Of a DNA stretch of 64,000 nucleotides, positions 11,912 to 25,440 are shown piece after piece. Within the stretch, counting starts at the first letter, position 1, and every line of letters starts with the position of its first letter. The DNA comes from Rhytidiadelphus loreus (taxonomy: Eukaryota; Streptophyta; Bryopsida; Hypnales; Hylocomiaceae). The stretch spans positions 48,613,001 to 48,677,000 of the forward strand of contig OX344765.1 in NCBI GenBank assembly GCA_947034895.1. Reading direction: 5' to 3'. The notes under the pieces are model-generated. The model was not told the origin of the DNA and ran no database searches. It saw nothing but the letters and a program-made list of their open reading frames with translations. The translations under genes were made by a program, and so were the position numbers.

Positions 11912-14100
11912 ACTTTTAGAGAATTATTTTGACCACAAAAAGTTAATATGTCATCCAATTTTGAATGTAAATGTGACACATTTATAGTTTATCCCATACA
12001 TGGCATGTTTAATCATAACATTGCAAGGTCAACAAAACTTCAATAGAAACATATACATAGTTGTTCTAAAATATTATTGAAATGATCACATTCAATTGAA
12101 TCTTAACAATTGATATTAAGCTAAAAATGGAATGCAACATTGAATGTAGAAAAATCCTTATTGTGAACTTCTTTATTGTCAAATGCAATACTTGTTTAGC
12201 ATATGTTAATTATTCATTGAAAATGTTTCATATTCCATTCATTAAGTAGTCAGCAATGATGATTGAATCCTTGAAATGACTAATTCAACTTTTGTGTTTT
12301 CATATTCATGTCTTTTTGCATATGGTGTTATGTTCAAAACTTCATATTCAAATTTTTGTTTCATGAAAAATATGTTTTTCTACACTATTGGGTAAACATG
12401 TACAATACATTTTATTCTTCTTTATTGATTGATGACTTTATGAAACATGTATTTGGTGATTGAAAGTTTGAACAAAGGTATCTACAATTTTCAATTGCCT
12501 TTATAGGAAATTTCTTTAAAATGACATATTCCATATGCCATTTTCAAACCGCGCAGTTTAAACTATAAAAATGCCATCTAAGATAGGTATACATTTTAGA
12601 CTATGCAATCTAAATGTAAAAATATCATTTAAGACAAGCGTACATTTTAAACTGCATAGTCTAAACCATAAAAGTGCCAAAGCTACGGAATGACACCATT
12701 TTAATGAAATTCTTTATCATTTGTATATATACCATATTTTTTTTCAAAAATCACTGAAGAAGTAATTGTTCAATACTATAGAAATTCATACTATAAGTGG
12801 ATACAATCATTTTTTATTTGAATATTTTTTTATTCATTCAAATTTATTTATTTTTGAATTTTGATTTGTGTAAATATGTCAAACTTGCAATTTTAGGGGT
12901 TGGTAGCACAATCAAGAACCCATGCTAAGAATTTGAAACTACAATTTTTAATTGATGTTTCTATAATAGACTTTCAATAGTTGTAAAAAAGAAAAAGAAA
13001 ATAATGAAGTCCTACATTGTATAGTGGTTAGTAATTTAAGGTCCCGTAAACATCCATTTGCACATATAGGATAAAATATTTAGGTGATTTTATTGGTGCA
13101 TGACTATCTCATAGAATTGTCACACATTAAAATTTTAAATTATTTTATCTTTTTTAAAGAATTAAAGTGTCAAATGCCCAGTTTGCTGAGATTTTTCATT
13201 TTTCTAGTTCTCTAACTTCGAGAAATATTCCACACTTGATCTTCTAAGTATAAAATCTCTTTAAAGGATTTAACTTGGACTATAATTTTGTTCAATTAAA
13301 AAAATTTGTTTCTAATTTTGATGTATCCCCAAAATATTCATATAAGTAGTAACAAAATTGCAACAAATTGTATGCATCATTCTTGCAATTACATGCTTCA
13401 TTCTTAAATTTTTTTGATGTAAGCTAAGAAGAAATGAGGCTTCTATAAAAAAATTTGAACTAAATTTTATATACAACATCAAGGTCAAATACTAACCTTC
13501 TTAAAAAGCCAATGAAACCTTTTTGAATCAAGCAATCAATCATGAAAAAAATTGAAAACAAACAGACATATTTGTCTTCAATTCAAGGTGAACTTAGATC
13601 AATGTACAACTTTTATTATACAATAAATATTAATTAATTAAGAAAATTATATGTGTTAAGGTTTAAATTCAAAAATAAAAATAAAATTAGCATGTCAAAA
13701 TACTCTTATTGCTTTCCATCTATATTTGATATTTTGGACTGCATAATTTATACTGATGATTTCTAAATTTCTCAAGTTTTAAATTTAAGTTTATTCAATT
13801 GTATTAATAATTATTTGTTTTTTTCAATACTTTAAAATCTAAACTTCACTAGTATGTAGAAAATAAAATATTATTAATATCATACATGGAGGTGTTCGAT
13901 CATACATTAATATCATACATGTGCTTAAAATTGACTAGATGTTCAATTTTGCTACATATAGGACTGCCTCCAAGATTATGAATAAAAATTACTTTAGATG
14001 ATGTTTTCATTTGGCAATGACAAATACAAAATAAACAACAGCAATTTGATTCAAATTATTCAAAGCTAATGATGAAGTATTTCAAAATGAAAAAGTAAAG
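11912..14100. other. AT-rich intergenic with a short tandem repeat
   Basis: At 12,541-12,675 about two and a half copies of a 60-bp unit occur. Each carries a TTTAAACT(G/A)-type word and ATAAAAATGCCATCTAAGA-like words. Otherwise no supportable feature is present. Confidence 0.4.
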
Positions 14101-16833
14101 AATACTTACTTGCAAATTCTTTGATAACCAGCATTTTCTCATCACTCTTCCCAACTGGCAATCACATCTCTCAATAATATTTCCCTCAAAAAATTCACAC
14201 AAGATCTGCACAGTGCCAAACACCAACTAGGACTCTCGATTGATCTTAGCCAATTCACATATACTTTTCATAATGCACACAACCACACATACATTAATTT
14301 GAGACTGCAGTTTAATTCCAACTTGGGAAATCACCAAGCAAACATTAAATGCCTTAAACTCTCAACATAAAATTTCATAACTCCTCACAATTTAACTCAA
14401 CTCATAGCACCAGTTCGTGCTCACCAAAACCAGTTAGCCTGAATTTACATCATATTGATCAAATGGTGAACACATCACTGAAAACATTTAATTTCATCAT
14501 GTCGTAGCATTACATCCGACTAGCACGCAGAATCATCCCATTTCTGCCATCACATTCTCTCACTTAAAACTTCAAAATAACAAGAAATACACGGCCTACT
14601 CAGGCTGGGACTCACACTCGACTCTCTCTCTCGCAATGGGTGAAAACAAAAACAAGAACCACAGCCTAATAGGCACCAAAACTAACGGGTTACACGCCCC
14701 TGCAACCTTGACAATCTAACCACACAGACTAACAACCGAATCGAAATCAGTAAGTGACGTTATGAAAATATGCACGGACAAGTGCTGGAAAATGGCATAC
14801 ATGAACAGTAGACCAGTATCTTGTTGAACCTATCAATTGAAATGACACCTGAGGTTAATGAGAACACTAGAGTTAATTATAAGCGTGAGCTAACCTGGGG
14901 TTCTTTGCATTTGAATAACAAAAAATAGAAAAAGCTGAGAATCAAATTTGTATTTTGTCCAAAATGGAGTTCTTTTGAGTTCTTAAAAATATGTGACATG
15001 TATGATAAGGGATTGTAACTCAAGTGTGCGATCTTGAGTTTAGAGCTTAACCCTGAAGCGCTCCGTCATCCACATTGTGCAGGAGTGCAGGACATACAGA
15101 TTCAACAGCCCACTACTAACTGAGGATAAGTGTTTTTTTATCCATCAGTCCATTTTTTGTGAACACCAGGAGTAAGTTCTGCTTTCATTGATGAGCAAGA
15201 AACTGAGGTGTTTTATTACATAAAGATTCTCTGATGGTATACAATGATGAAATACATCAATATTTCATGAAATTTTTTGTGTACCCTGTTTGATTGAGGA
15301 GTAAAGAAATGTGAGTAAGGTTAATGATGGGCAGAGAGAATGGAGATGAACGGTCAGTACCCTCAGTGTTGAAAGTGCACAATTGGGCATATTTTTTATT
15401 TATTGAAAGAGCGTGCAGAGCGAAGTCAGCGGACATCATCCATTAAGAATTATCCACTCTCTTTATTTCTGAGAAAACAACTTGAAAGTGTGGAGGATTC
15501 ACAGAAAGTTGCATCCACTGAACAGATTACCTTCACTGAACAGATTATTCACAACAATTGCTCTAGGCTCGACATGCTGAAAGCGTAGCCCACAACTATT
15601 CAGAGAAAACCAAGATTCAAATGCAAGCTAGCTCAATAACATAGATTAGTGCATACCTTATTATTCTTTGGTTGTGTTGTGGTTCATTACCGGACTAGAA
15701 ACCTCGGACAGGCAGAAGCATACCCCGAGCATTGATACTTTCTTGGGCAGCCTTTGACCACAACACTTGTGTTAATCGGACAGCAGCATTTGTCCTTCAA
15801 TACATGAAACTCTCATTACAAGTTCCAGTTCTACAATTTGATAGGCAATTTTAGGACAAATTCTTCGCTTGCTCATGCTCAGACATCAACTGTATGCATT
15901 CCACCAAAATTTTGAATTTTGAATAATCCACAGTACTTTAGACAAATTGAAAGCAAGCGGCACCTGCCCGTCGTAGTCCACTCTTTTTTCTGCTTAGTCA
16001 AACTGTATGATCTTCACATCTATTTGAATTTTGACAATGGCGATTTTCAACGACAATGTGGAGGTTGCTACTCTTGCAGATCTTAATCACGGTAACATAA
16101 AATGGCTTTGAGTAAAAAATTGCCAGTGAGTTTCATTCATTATTGAATTGCCACTTTTGAAGTCTCCTGCTTGTGAACTAATGGATCACTAAGTTAAAGG
16201 GTTAACTCAAGACCACTTGGTGCGCAAAAATGTATTTATTTTAGGGACCAAAGAGCTGAAATTAAATTAGGTGTACCCAAAATCGACCTTGGGCTCCTAT
16301 GAACAGAGGCTCTACATTTTTGATGCAGTTCCCTTGGAACTTCACATGTTATCACAACTGTCGTAATCATCATAATCGAAGGGTGACTAAATCATAATAT
16401 CCAGTTCAGACTAAAGTAAATTAACAAGATTTACAAATGCATACTACAGATTCTGTACATTCAATCGCCCGGCAAAGACAATGAGAACCGAGACTTCCCA
16501 AACAAACCGCATTCACAATTCAACGTGAGCATTTACTTGACATATTGACACCGTAGTTGCACCATCGCAAATTCCAGCAAAGGGATACTTAAGCTTATAT
16601 AAACTCCAAACCAAACCTGGACAAAAACGAAAGCCACCTGAATTACATACCTAAATATCCACTAGCTTCTTTATATTGGAACAGTAACAGACACACGCCC
16701 TCACTACTCCGGCTGAAATTTGGAGGGACCAGGTCTGACATATCGAAAGCTATCAGCGATATATTACCCAACCCTCCCCGCTGATATGATATACACTCTT
16801 TACTACTGTACACTTCTTTACGAACTGTACATC
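14101..16833. other. GC-richer 3' flank of family member A
   Basis: Base composition rises here relative to 9-14 kb, as it does around each gene island. Short frames occur (for example 15,403-15,588 plus), but none has splice or family support. Some of this may be the 3' untranslated region of the minus-strand gene ending at 16,834. Confidence 0.3.
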
Positions 16834-19687
16834 TCATTGCTTTGCTGGGCCTGCAGGCACATGGGGTTCCAAGACAGAACCAAACGACAATCCCTCGTCC
16901 GCCAGGCCAAGTGTAGCCAACTTCCCTGCAGTCACCATTCGAGCCCGTTTCTTCGGCGGCTCAGGAGTAGAGCCACCAGCCTGGTCTTCATCACTCTTGG
17001 CGTCGTCGACATCCTCCCCCTCCAGAAAATGAGCTTGGTCTTCATCACTCTCGGCGTCGTCGACATCCTCCCCCTCCAGAAAATGAGCTTGGTCTTCATC
17101 ACTCTCGGCGTCGTCGACATCCTCCCCCTCCAGAAAATGAGCTTGGTCTTCATCACTCTCGGCGTTGTCGACATCCTCCCCCTCCAGAAAATGAGCTGGT
17201 GGCTCCTCCAGAGAGCGTTCGTGATGGGTTTTCATGTGTCCCAGCACTATTAGTATGGCCACAGGCTCCGGAACATCCACTGGAGTTGTCGGGGTTGCTG
17301 TAGGTGGAGGCTGTGCAGGTCGAAAATCTGCAGAAGTCATCGAATCAACTTCAGAAGGCGACTTGAGAACTGTGATTCAACCTCGCCGTGCGTGCACAAT
17401 GTAGTTAATTAATGATATCCTAATCATTTGGAACACATAATATCAAATACCAGCACATGCATGATATGTAAATTACATGTACTTCTTGAGTTCATGAAAC
17501 TACATTTTCAAGTGTGGGCCACTTCATATTAAGTAATTTTTTTATAACTAACTACTATGCAAATCGGGGTGCAAAGGTTGTCATCTGATAACTTCGTGAC
17601 AACACTATTGACACTCCTGCACCACTACCAGATTACAATCTTTTGAACTCACCATCTTCCATCCCTAGCTCCATCTTTCAACATCGCATTCTATCAGGGT
17701 ACTCTTAAATGACAATTAGATTGCCCCCGTCTTTTGCGAACAATGCTCCCCGTATTTTGCGAACAATTAATTGCTAAGAAGACAGGAGGGTAGCATGCAG
17801 TAACTGGCAGCCAGCATGGAGGGACACTACACTGAAGGTATAGAAAGTGAAGTATAGAAGCTTCCAGTCGACTGGAAACCAATTGCAAGCAATTCATCTG
17901 CACTTTCTTGTTAGGCTTTCACTAGCAAGCATGCAATTCATCTGTTGCATGAATTGTGTACGAACCAGTTCGAACTGCGTAATCTCCTTTAAGATCGATA
18001 TCCGCATGGATCAGCATTTTGAAGTCGACTCTAGACGCCTGCGAAGAGACATTGATAGCAGAATCAAGGTCCCAGGTATCTTTCACCGCCACCAAGGCTT
18101 GATCAACAACCACGAGAGGAAGAACTTCGTCATCAATCGTCTCCCTGCATGTCAGCATGCAAACATCGTAGCTGAGAACTTCTATAGTATTAATAGCACA
18201 CTGGAAACTGAGAAAAAACTTACAAGTAAATGATCACAACAGAGTGACCAAGGGTTCGTCACTATACCCTCACTATCCCCACTATCCCCTCAAAAACACG
18301 AGGCATAAAATTTCAGAAACACTGGTCAAGGGGGCAAAACCTCAAAATATTAAGATTAAAAATCACCAATCAGAGATGCCAACGAGCTGTCTGTGTTCCA
18401 CACATGACATGGATACATGGATAGGAATACTTCAGATACAAACATTAAAGGTAGGGACTCCCCAAAGTGCCACTTTTTCTGTCAGATCATATTTACAACT
18501 ATTAGACTCATCAAATTTGGTAGATGTTCTAAAAACGTTTCTTCAGTGGAGGTAGATATTGATTAACTGAATGTACATAGAGTGATGATGGCACTTTTGG
18601 GTCAGTGGCGCATTTGGGAGTCCCTACCTTATTACATATCATTTGAAACTCCCAAACTCTGAACTTCTGATGTATATTCATATCATTCTCCTTATTTTGT
18701 GTGAAAAAAAGAAGTCATCATCCCTTTATGGACAAGGGATGCCCACGCCCTCACTATCCCTTAAAAAACAGTATACACCAGACTACAATTTGGCCAAGGG
18801 TTCATCACTAATACCAAGTCCGAGATGGTAAAAAGCGTGGAAGACATCATACAGTCTATACTTAGAAAATGTGAATTCAAAATTGGGTTTATTGAATCCA
18901 TAATTCTTTGAAATGATTGTACAGGGTAAAATAAATTGCTTGATCAGTTGACATTTATCATGTGAAGCTTGTACATTTTACACCCTGAGTTTGGGCTACC
19001 CAAGGAGAACATTTCAGCAGGACACTCTCATACTGATCGAAATAAGTAAAGTAGAATGCAATACACCAAACTGGATTCTGAAATGAACAAATGTGGCTAC
19101 GGAGATCATTCTAGGGCATACTGTAAATGCATGCCCATTGAGAATAGATCTTAAACCAAAACTCCCCTTTGAACACGATCGATCACAAGCTCATTGGATA
19201 CTCATCCTGGAGACGCAATCTACTGCAGTGGAATACATGAAAACCATCCCTTGATGCAAGACCAGCAGTAAAGAACAAGACGTGATCATACATAAGAAAG
19301 ACGTAGGGCACTCATTTTGGCTGGGCCCGGTCAATCACCGGGTTTGCGCCATTTGTTGAGTCGCCGTGCGGATGCTCTAATTATGGGCATGGTTCCAAAC
19401 AATTTTTTTGGGGAATAGTAATCGCCACAAGCACAGCACTGGCGCAATTCTAGAGAGAGAGTCTGACAAGCTCAAACCTGTCAAAGTGCGAGTTTTCGCT
19501 GAAAAAAACCTCAGTCCGTGACGTGACATCAGCCCAATTATATACCTTATTGTTGACCATTATCTAGTTCCTCAAACCCCGGGAACAAATCCAGCCAACA
19601 CTTAGAACTTTTCCTCATGATTCCACAAACCCTAAGTTGCTGGATGGCGTACCTGATGGGGATTTTGGAGGCGCCGGACGATCCCAT
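16834..19687 (-). CDS. Family member A: acidic-repeat protein with nuclear-type basic motif, three exons
   Basis: I do not recognise the family. Proposed exons are 19,687-19,653 (ATG, then donor AG|GTACGC), 18,144-17,966 (acceptor ATGCAG, donor G|GTTCG) and 17,327-16,834. Lengths 35, 179 and 494 sum to an intact 235-codon frame, with intron phases 2 and 1 exactly as in members B and C. The product starts MGSSGASKIPIR, and exon 2 starts ETIDDE (QTLNNE in B). Residues 116-187 are four tandem 18-residue units of type AHFLEGEDVDDAESDEDQ. The motif PPKKRAR near residue 196 resembles a nuclear localisation signal. The last about 32 residues (GKLATLGL, SVLEPHVPAGPAKQ) align with the C-termini of B and C. 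The LDKLYE block present in B and C is not recognisable here. Intron 1 holds a MITE (18,448-18,630). A nuclear role is inference only. Confidence 0.7.
16981..17196 (-). repeat. Four tandem 54-bp coding units (18 residues each)
   Basis: Four in-frame 54-bp copies encode an acidic unit (AHFLEGEDVD, then D/N, AESDEDQ). They differ at only a few positions: N for D in the first unit and K for E in the last. The array is therefore recent. The antisense frames across it are shadows. Confidence 0.9.
18448..18630. mobile_element. MITE in intron 1 of member A, AGGTA type
   Basis: AAGGTAGGGACTCCC at 18,448-18,462 is the exact inverted match of GGGAGTCCCTACCTT at 18,616-18,630. The ends belong to the same superfamily as 39,351-39,841, 44,098-44,513 and 61,374-61,751. 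Confidence 0.75.
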
Positions 19688-19839
19688 ATTTCCGGTGAAG
19701 GTCGAGCGTCGAGAGCTCTCAACGGCAACAAGAGTGGATTTTGACCGACAGAGAATTTCCACCGTGCTGAGAATTTGGCCACACAAGGAATTGCGTCCAG
19801 AATTGAATTTGCCTCCCAGAACACCGCCGGAGGAGACGA

Positions 19840-19849
19840 GGGTTTAGGG
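19840..19849 (-). promoter_or_regulatory. Telo-box-like motif upstream of member A
   Basis: CCCTAAACCC reads on the minus strand about 155 bp before the member A ATG. Telo-box motifs (AAACCCTA) are common in promoters and leaders of growth-related plant genes. Function here is inferred from position only. Confidence 0.35.
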
Positions 19850-19929
19850 AGCATGAGAGATTTGCGAAGCTTCCCATGGTTGGGGTGCTACCCGGATCGA
19901 GAATTGGGAGAAGAGAACCTGACCTGGAC

Positions 19930-21605
19930 AACAGTAATTTTTCATAATTTAATCGTTACTTCTCCGGAGTACAATACAGCAGGCATACGTACTTCTGTAG
20001 AGCACGATCCACGTGGGCTGAACAATAAATAAGATAGTTTTTTTTACCTGAGTGTTTCATGAAATTCTATGGAATAAAAAACATGCGCCATGTCAGCCTT
20101 CGTGTGCTACAAAGGAGAATTTCATCCTCAAACGAATGAAGAGTTCTTCAATCACACAACTCAACCTATGACGTGGTGGTCACTTGCTTTAAAGTACAAC
20201 TGAAAAACTTCCAGGTCATAGCATCTCTGTGATTCTAAGAAGTGGGTCCCTTCACGACCCTCCCTTGTTATGTGTGCCTTGGAAAATCGGATGAACTACG
20301 TTACCTTAGATGAAACCTTGTCGGGATTTTGAATGAGCAGTAACGAGAACAGGAATAGAGAGGCCATTCTAATTGTAAATAATTCCTCAGCTCAACTAAA
20401 AAATTCTCGACCGTCGGACACTAATCGTTCCAGTTCTCTAACTAAGTACTCTTCACTCAACCTCGATGAGCGTCCCTTCATCCTCAAGGCCATGCAATTT
20501 CTAAAATGCAAGATTTCAAAATTGCTGGCTTCCAGAGCGAACAACCAAAACTAAGCTCTTCGTCAGAAGCATCGATACCTCAAACTCGAGCCACGCAAGT
20601 CCATACACTTGAATCTAATGAACGAAACGTGTAAGCAAAATAAAAGTTTCCGTGAGCACATATGTGCACGTAGGTCGTTTCTAAAGACGCCAAGAAAGCG
20701 CAAGATGATACCATCCAGTGCCAAGCTAGCTATTGACACCACATACATCACCACAAGTAAAGGTGCTTCGCTACAACGAGGATGCACGAAGCGCTGCAAT
20801 CTCCTCCGTGAATCTGCAATCTCCTCCGGCGCTACCTTCACGAACAAAGGACTTACTGAACTGCTCTGGTAAGAAGAAAGAGTTACACACTGAACAAGTG
20901 CCAAGAGGTACGTCTGTCTATGTCAACCTCCAGGAACTGATTCAACGTGAGACACTTCCGCTGATCACCATTTCTCTAGAATCCCCGCAACACGAATAAC
21001 TTTACTTCGAAATCCAGCAGCAACGCAGGGAACTTCTAATCACGCTTCCCGTTCCGCAAGTGCTCCATCGAAGACATGTGAACCCGAGGTTGAGGAGCTC
21101 AAAAACATGAAGGCTTGGGGTGGAATAGAAGAAATCGGGAAAGGCGGCATCCCATTGCGCGCTGAAAAACTAGTAACGTCTTTGACTGCTCTTCGAGCTG
21201 TAGCTCGACAGGGCTAATGATAGGACTGAACAGCTGGGGACATGCGTCTCGTGGCCTATAGATGGACGACTGGGAAAATCTAAGGAATCGCCCTTCCTCG
21301 GAAAAGATGATCCCAGTAATCAATGAGGTGAAGCGTCGTGAAGAATCGAACTTCTAGCCTAGAAGGGTGCGGTCAGGGTGAATTCAACCCCCTCATCCCT
21401 TCTTCTAAGCATTGGGCTTGTCCCTTCCGTGTTACAAGTAGAAGGCCCACAGTACTATTCGTCGATATCGGAGAAGCCCGGTGTCCAATCATTTCACGTT
21501 ATTGACCGTCCTCCGTCTTATCTGCGAACATTCGATTCGTCATTTGTTGAAATGGCGAAACTTTGTGCGCATGTCTTCAACCTCAAATCTACCCTAGCCT
21601 AGTTT
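19930..21605 (+). pseudogene. Decayed coding-like island upstream of member A
   Basis: This GC-richer stretch has several plausible but broken plus-strand frames. They are 20,333-20,554, 20,609-20,872 (containing the basic motif KTPRKRK), 20,733-20,999, a frame near 21,080-21,215 (EELKNMKAWGGIEEIGKG) and 21,378-21,602 (GPQYYSSISEKPGVQSFHV). No splice model joins them in phase that I could find, and I recognise no domain. It may be a decayed gene divergent from member A or an old transposon. Confidence 0.3.
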
Positions 21606-23389
21606 TGAAAAAACTCTGTGCTGCTGAATTCACAATTTTGGAGAAATTAAGCATGCCAACTTGTCAAATTAAAATTGATCACCAATTACCTGACATGATC
21701 TCCCTGAAATCGACAGGCATCACGGCACCCGTCTGAACTCGGGCAGGAGCGGCAGGGACTTCATTGGTATTGGCAAGCAGAGGTCATAAATGGATTTGAA
21801 TTAATGTTGAAGGAATTGCACCAGTCAAATGAACTGAATTCTGGTTTCCTTCGTACTGTAACTGAAGTGGAGTTACTCATGACATGCGTACCGCATCATT
21901 CATTGTCATGAAGCATTGACTGTACGCTTTCCGACTTTTCTGACATGAGCAGGTTCTCCCAAGCAGTGAAGTTGAAATGGCGCTAAGCCGCTAACTTTGG
22001 ACAAAGTACGGCAGTCAAGCACCCTACCAACTCCGACCACGCTTACCGATAGTTGAAGTACGGCTGCAAATTTAGTATGTTGGTTCAGAGACTTCAGTGC
22101 AGGCTTAAATATTTCTTGGTGGGGACACGAATTTCGCAGGTGACACGAATTTGCACGAATTTCTTATAATAATCCTACGAGCCACCTTCTGAGGGTAAAA
22201 AATTGGAGCTCCAATTTTTTACCACAAGGAAAATATAGGACTTCTTTACTACAAGTGGCAACTTCTGGAAATCGTGAATTCGTATTTAGAATCAAAGACC
22301 TTGAATTAGCTACACGAGATCATTAAATACATAATCAAAGCCCATAATAGGAGATACATTTTTTCATCTATCCCCACAAGTAGGAAAGGATATTCCCATC
22401 CCCTTCCAAGAAAGCTTGTAGGATTACAATAACATAATCCAATAGGCACCTTCACCTAATAGGATAAATAAATGTACACCTAAAAGAACCCTTGTTCTAA
22501 AACCAAGACCTTTATATTCTTGTTTGAAATGTATGTACATTTAAAACATTGGTGCCTAAAGTTGATATTGGGTACACTTGCAATTGGACTATCACTTTTC
22601 ATTTGTCAATTCTTGATTTGGTGCACTTGTAATCATTTACATATTTTTGTTTAGGTAGTCTTCTAATCAACGTGTTTGCTTAGTGCTTACGGAATGGTGT
22701 GACTCCTAAAATCGGTTTTAAACCTATTACAATGGTTTATTAAATTTATAATTATAGAATGGCATAGAAAGTAGATTTATATTATAGTCTTTTATACTTT
22801 GATATATTCCAATTGTCCAAATTTCAAAACTTTAAGTATATCTTGTATATGATGTGAATTTTCATCATTCTTCTTTCTTCTAAAATTCAAAGTACTTTCA
22901 AACCTTTACAAAAAGTCTAAAAATTTAAGACATGTGATTTCATCTTTAAAATAAAATAATTTTCAATCCTATGTAATAATTTAAAAAAAGTATACAAGCA
23001 AGGATATTTTGTTTGACTACTCAACTAGAGGATCCGTTCTCTAGGGATTAATAATAGATGACTTGCATAACATTGTAAATTGGTCTAAATTAGTCCCCTT
23101 TCGAGAAGTAACTTAGTTATATTCTAAAGAGAATTATTGTTTGGCTGGAAAGTTGCATCGCCAATATCGTTAATTAATTAGAAAATTAGAGAGAATCATC
23201 GGCTGATTGAAAATTATAATGCCCAATTCTGGGGGAGCAAAAGGGTCCACCAACTTTGGTTATCAATGTTATGTATGAGTATGTGACTCTACCCACTAGC
23301 TAAAGTCATTCCAAGGGGTGCATGTAAAAAGACAATCCCTATTTTGTGCTTGATTAATTTATCTACTACACCTACTTGAGTGAATTTGG
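21606..23389. other. Intergenic, partly AT-rich
   Basis: No gene is supported. A short perfect hairpin (AAAAAATTGGAGCTCCAATTTTTT) near 22,197-22,220 is the only local structure seen. Confidence 0.35.
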
Positions 23390-23520
23390 GGCCTCTGATT
23401 GCAGATATGAATTCAAAATCTGCAAATTTTATCATGCGTGGGCAGCGTGGGGGTCAGTTCAAATAAAAAATTTCAGCTTTTTCCCTCGGGAACGAGCGAG
23501 GGGGTCAGTTCCACCCGGCC
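23390..23520. repeat. Dispersed repeat, copy 1
   Basis: Words GGGGCCTCTGATTGCA, GATATGAATTCA and GGGGGTCAGTTC recur in the same order at about 23,965-24,075. They recur in inverted order at about 47,995-48,125. Confidence 0.6.
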
Positions 23521-23598
23521 ATGCATGATAATTGTAGACTTTACTGACCACTGTACTGCACTGAGTACTCCGAATGTGGTTGTAGGAAGTCATGCTTT

Positions 23599-24195
23599 TA
23601 ATTATTACCGTGTTTTTTCTTTTTTCTTTTTTTTACACAAATGAAAAGGAATTTCATTGCAGAAGTAAAATTACAAATCGTCAGCCACAAGTGGCCTGAC
23701 GGGAACAACCAAAAAAAAGAAAAAAAAAGGAAGGGAAACAGACAGGAAAGTAAGGACAGGGGCAGACGAACAGGAGCCGGCAAGAACCAGGCACAGCGGG
23801 GAGCCGAGTCTCCGGGCGGCCGGCGAAGCAAGGCGCCCAGCCTCGGCACTAAGTCCCCATGAGAATCCGACCTAACGCCGGACAGGCCATGCCTGCCCAG
23901 CCAAAAAATATAAAAGGAGCCCCCTGTATTGAACCATTTTCTAGGAATTTCTGCACTCCCTGAAGTAATTCGGGGCCTCTGATTGCAAATATGAGTTCAG
24001 AATTTTAAAAAAATAAATTGTGTAAAAAATAAAAAATTTCAGTGTTTCCTACGGGCATGGGCAGTTCAAAATTTCAGGCGTTAGGTCGGATTCTCATGGG
24101 GACTTAGTGCCGAGGGGCGCCCAGGTCTGCCGAGCAGCTTCACGGGGGCTCGAAGATGAAACCAGCGTTGGGACCGGTGAGATTATTACCATGTT
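23599..24195 (-). mobile_element. Truncated LINE-like insertion with target-site duplication
   Basis: On the minus strand the sequence ends CTGCAATGAAATTCCTTTTC followed by an A-rich tail (T-rich at 23,614-23,637 on plus). This resembles 3' ends of plant non-LTR retrotransposons. Matching flanks, ATTATTACCGTGTTT near 23,602 and ATTATTACCATGTTT near 24,184, look like a 14-15-bp target duplication. Inside, about 46 bp near 23,833-23,880 is repeated inverted near 24,078-24,122 (word CACTAAGTCCCCATGAGAAT). That could reflect 5' inversion during insertion. No reverse transcriptase is left. Confidence 0.55.
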
Positions 24196-24369
24196 TGAAA
24201 CTCGTGCACCATATGATTGACCTGGAGGTGGGGATTCTTCAGACTTCAGACTCCTCCAGATTAATAATAAGTTAACTTCATATCCTGCCCCTCACTGCGC
24301 GATGACTGCAATGAGATAAAGACGAGTCAGTCATTTTAATACTATGATGAAACCAACTACAGTACTGTA

Positions 24370-25440
24370 AGCTTATGTATCATCCGGCAGTGAACGATGA
24401 TGGAGGACCACAAGCGTCGTGCAGCCTACGGCTCTGCACCTGAAACATCCGGAGCCTCCTATTCTAGCAGATTTTCCATTTGCGGTGGCCCGTCCCGCCG
24501 AGCTAGCTCTTTCTTGTCTGTCTACCAAAGCAACAGTGCAATTGACTACTTCTCCCTCATCATCAGAATCGACACCAACTTGCTTCACACTGATTTCAGG
24601 CACTGTTCAAGAGCATAATTTCTGTGCACCCCGCTGGAGTTCTTTCAGTCTAGTGAGGAGAAATCAATCCGTCTTCTCAAGGACGTGGTTGTGGAGTTCG
24701 TGGGAGACTGTCTGTGTGCATCGTCCAAGAGCGGGGTTGCTGGGAAGTGTTTCGCAGTGAAGAAGTTTCTTGAGGAAGTTTGATTCCTCTAGCTACGTCT
24801 TCCCCGTTAGACATTTTAAGAGGCAGTCCATTCGAGGTGGAGTTTTTAGGCGGTGGACATCCATGTTCTTCGCACATCCATCAACTGCGGCATGTATTCA
24901 TCCGGCACTCTCGTCTGGACAGCACTCGGTGCATAAGACTCCTCTCCTCTCACTGCCGAACATGCCGAACATGTTGTCAGATTCACACGTTGGGACCGAG
25001 GTGCTGAGCCTGGCAGGGGAGTATCTGCGAGCACCAAATTTTAGCAGCATTGAGTCACTGCCGAGCAGTTGAGATCTAGAAATCCGGACATCGAACTTCG
25101 ACTGATCGGTGTAAGCTGTTAATGTCCTTGGTTGTAAGGACTTTTGCAGTATCTTCTTCAGTTGGCACTTACCCTCTATTTTCGCGAGGTCCCCTTCTCT
25201 TATGCAGAAGCTATTCATACAATAATACTCAGGCAAAAAGATAGTGTATCTACGCAAGTTACGTACGAAAGGATGGAGCACTTGTGATATCCTCTCATGT
25301 AAGACGGAATATATGCTTTGATGATAGATGCATCTACCTTAATACGGTAGGATACCCATATGTTCGATTTATGGTCTTCGCCAACTAGTGTGCTAGCAAC
25401 GGTTCGACAGCGTGTAAGATGGAACCTATTCACATGATCA
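24370..25440. pseudogene. Decayed coding-like island upstream of member B
   Basis: Several overlapping frames on both strands look coding-like but are interrupted. On the minus strand they are 24,603-24,373 (ISVKQVGVDSDDEGEVVN, preceded by an acceptor-like AATCAG), 24,877-24,677 (GEDVARGIKLPQETSS) and 25,281-24,898. On the plus strand it is 24,419-25,072. I cannot choose a strand or build an intact model. Its place upstream of member B parallels the islands upstream of A and C. Confidence 0.3.

Noticed and set aside
15257..15588. Possible fourth family copy (minus frame starting MMSADFALHA resembles TSADFRPA of member A)
   Set aside because: The similarity is limited to a few residues, of which those in member A straddle a splice site. 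No C-terminal block follows.
16720..17253. 177-codon plus-strand frame with a SLVFITLGVVDILPLQKM repeat
   Set aside because: It is the antisense translation of the acidic repeat of member A, which has splice-phase and paralogue support.
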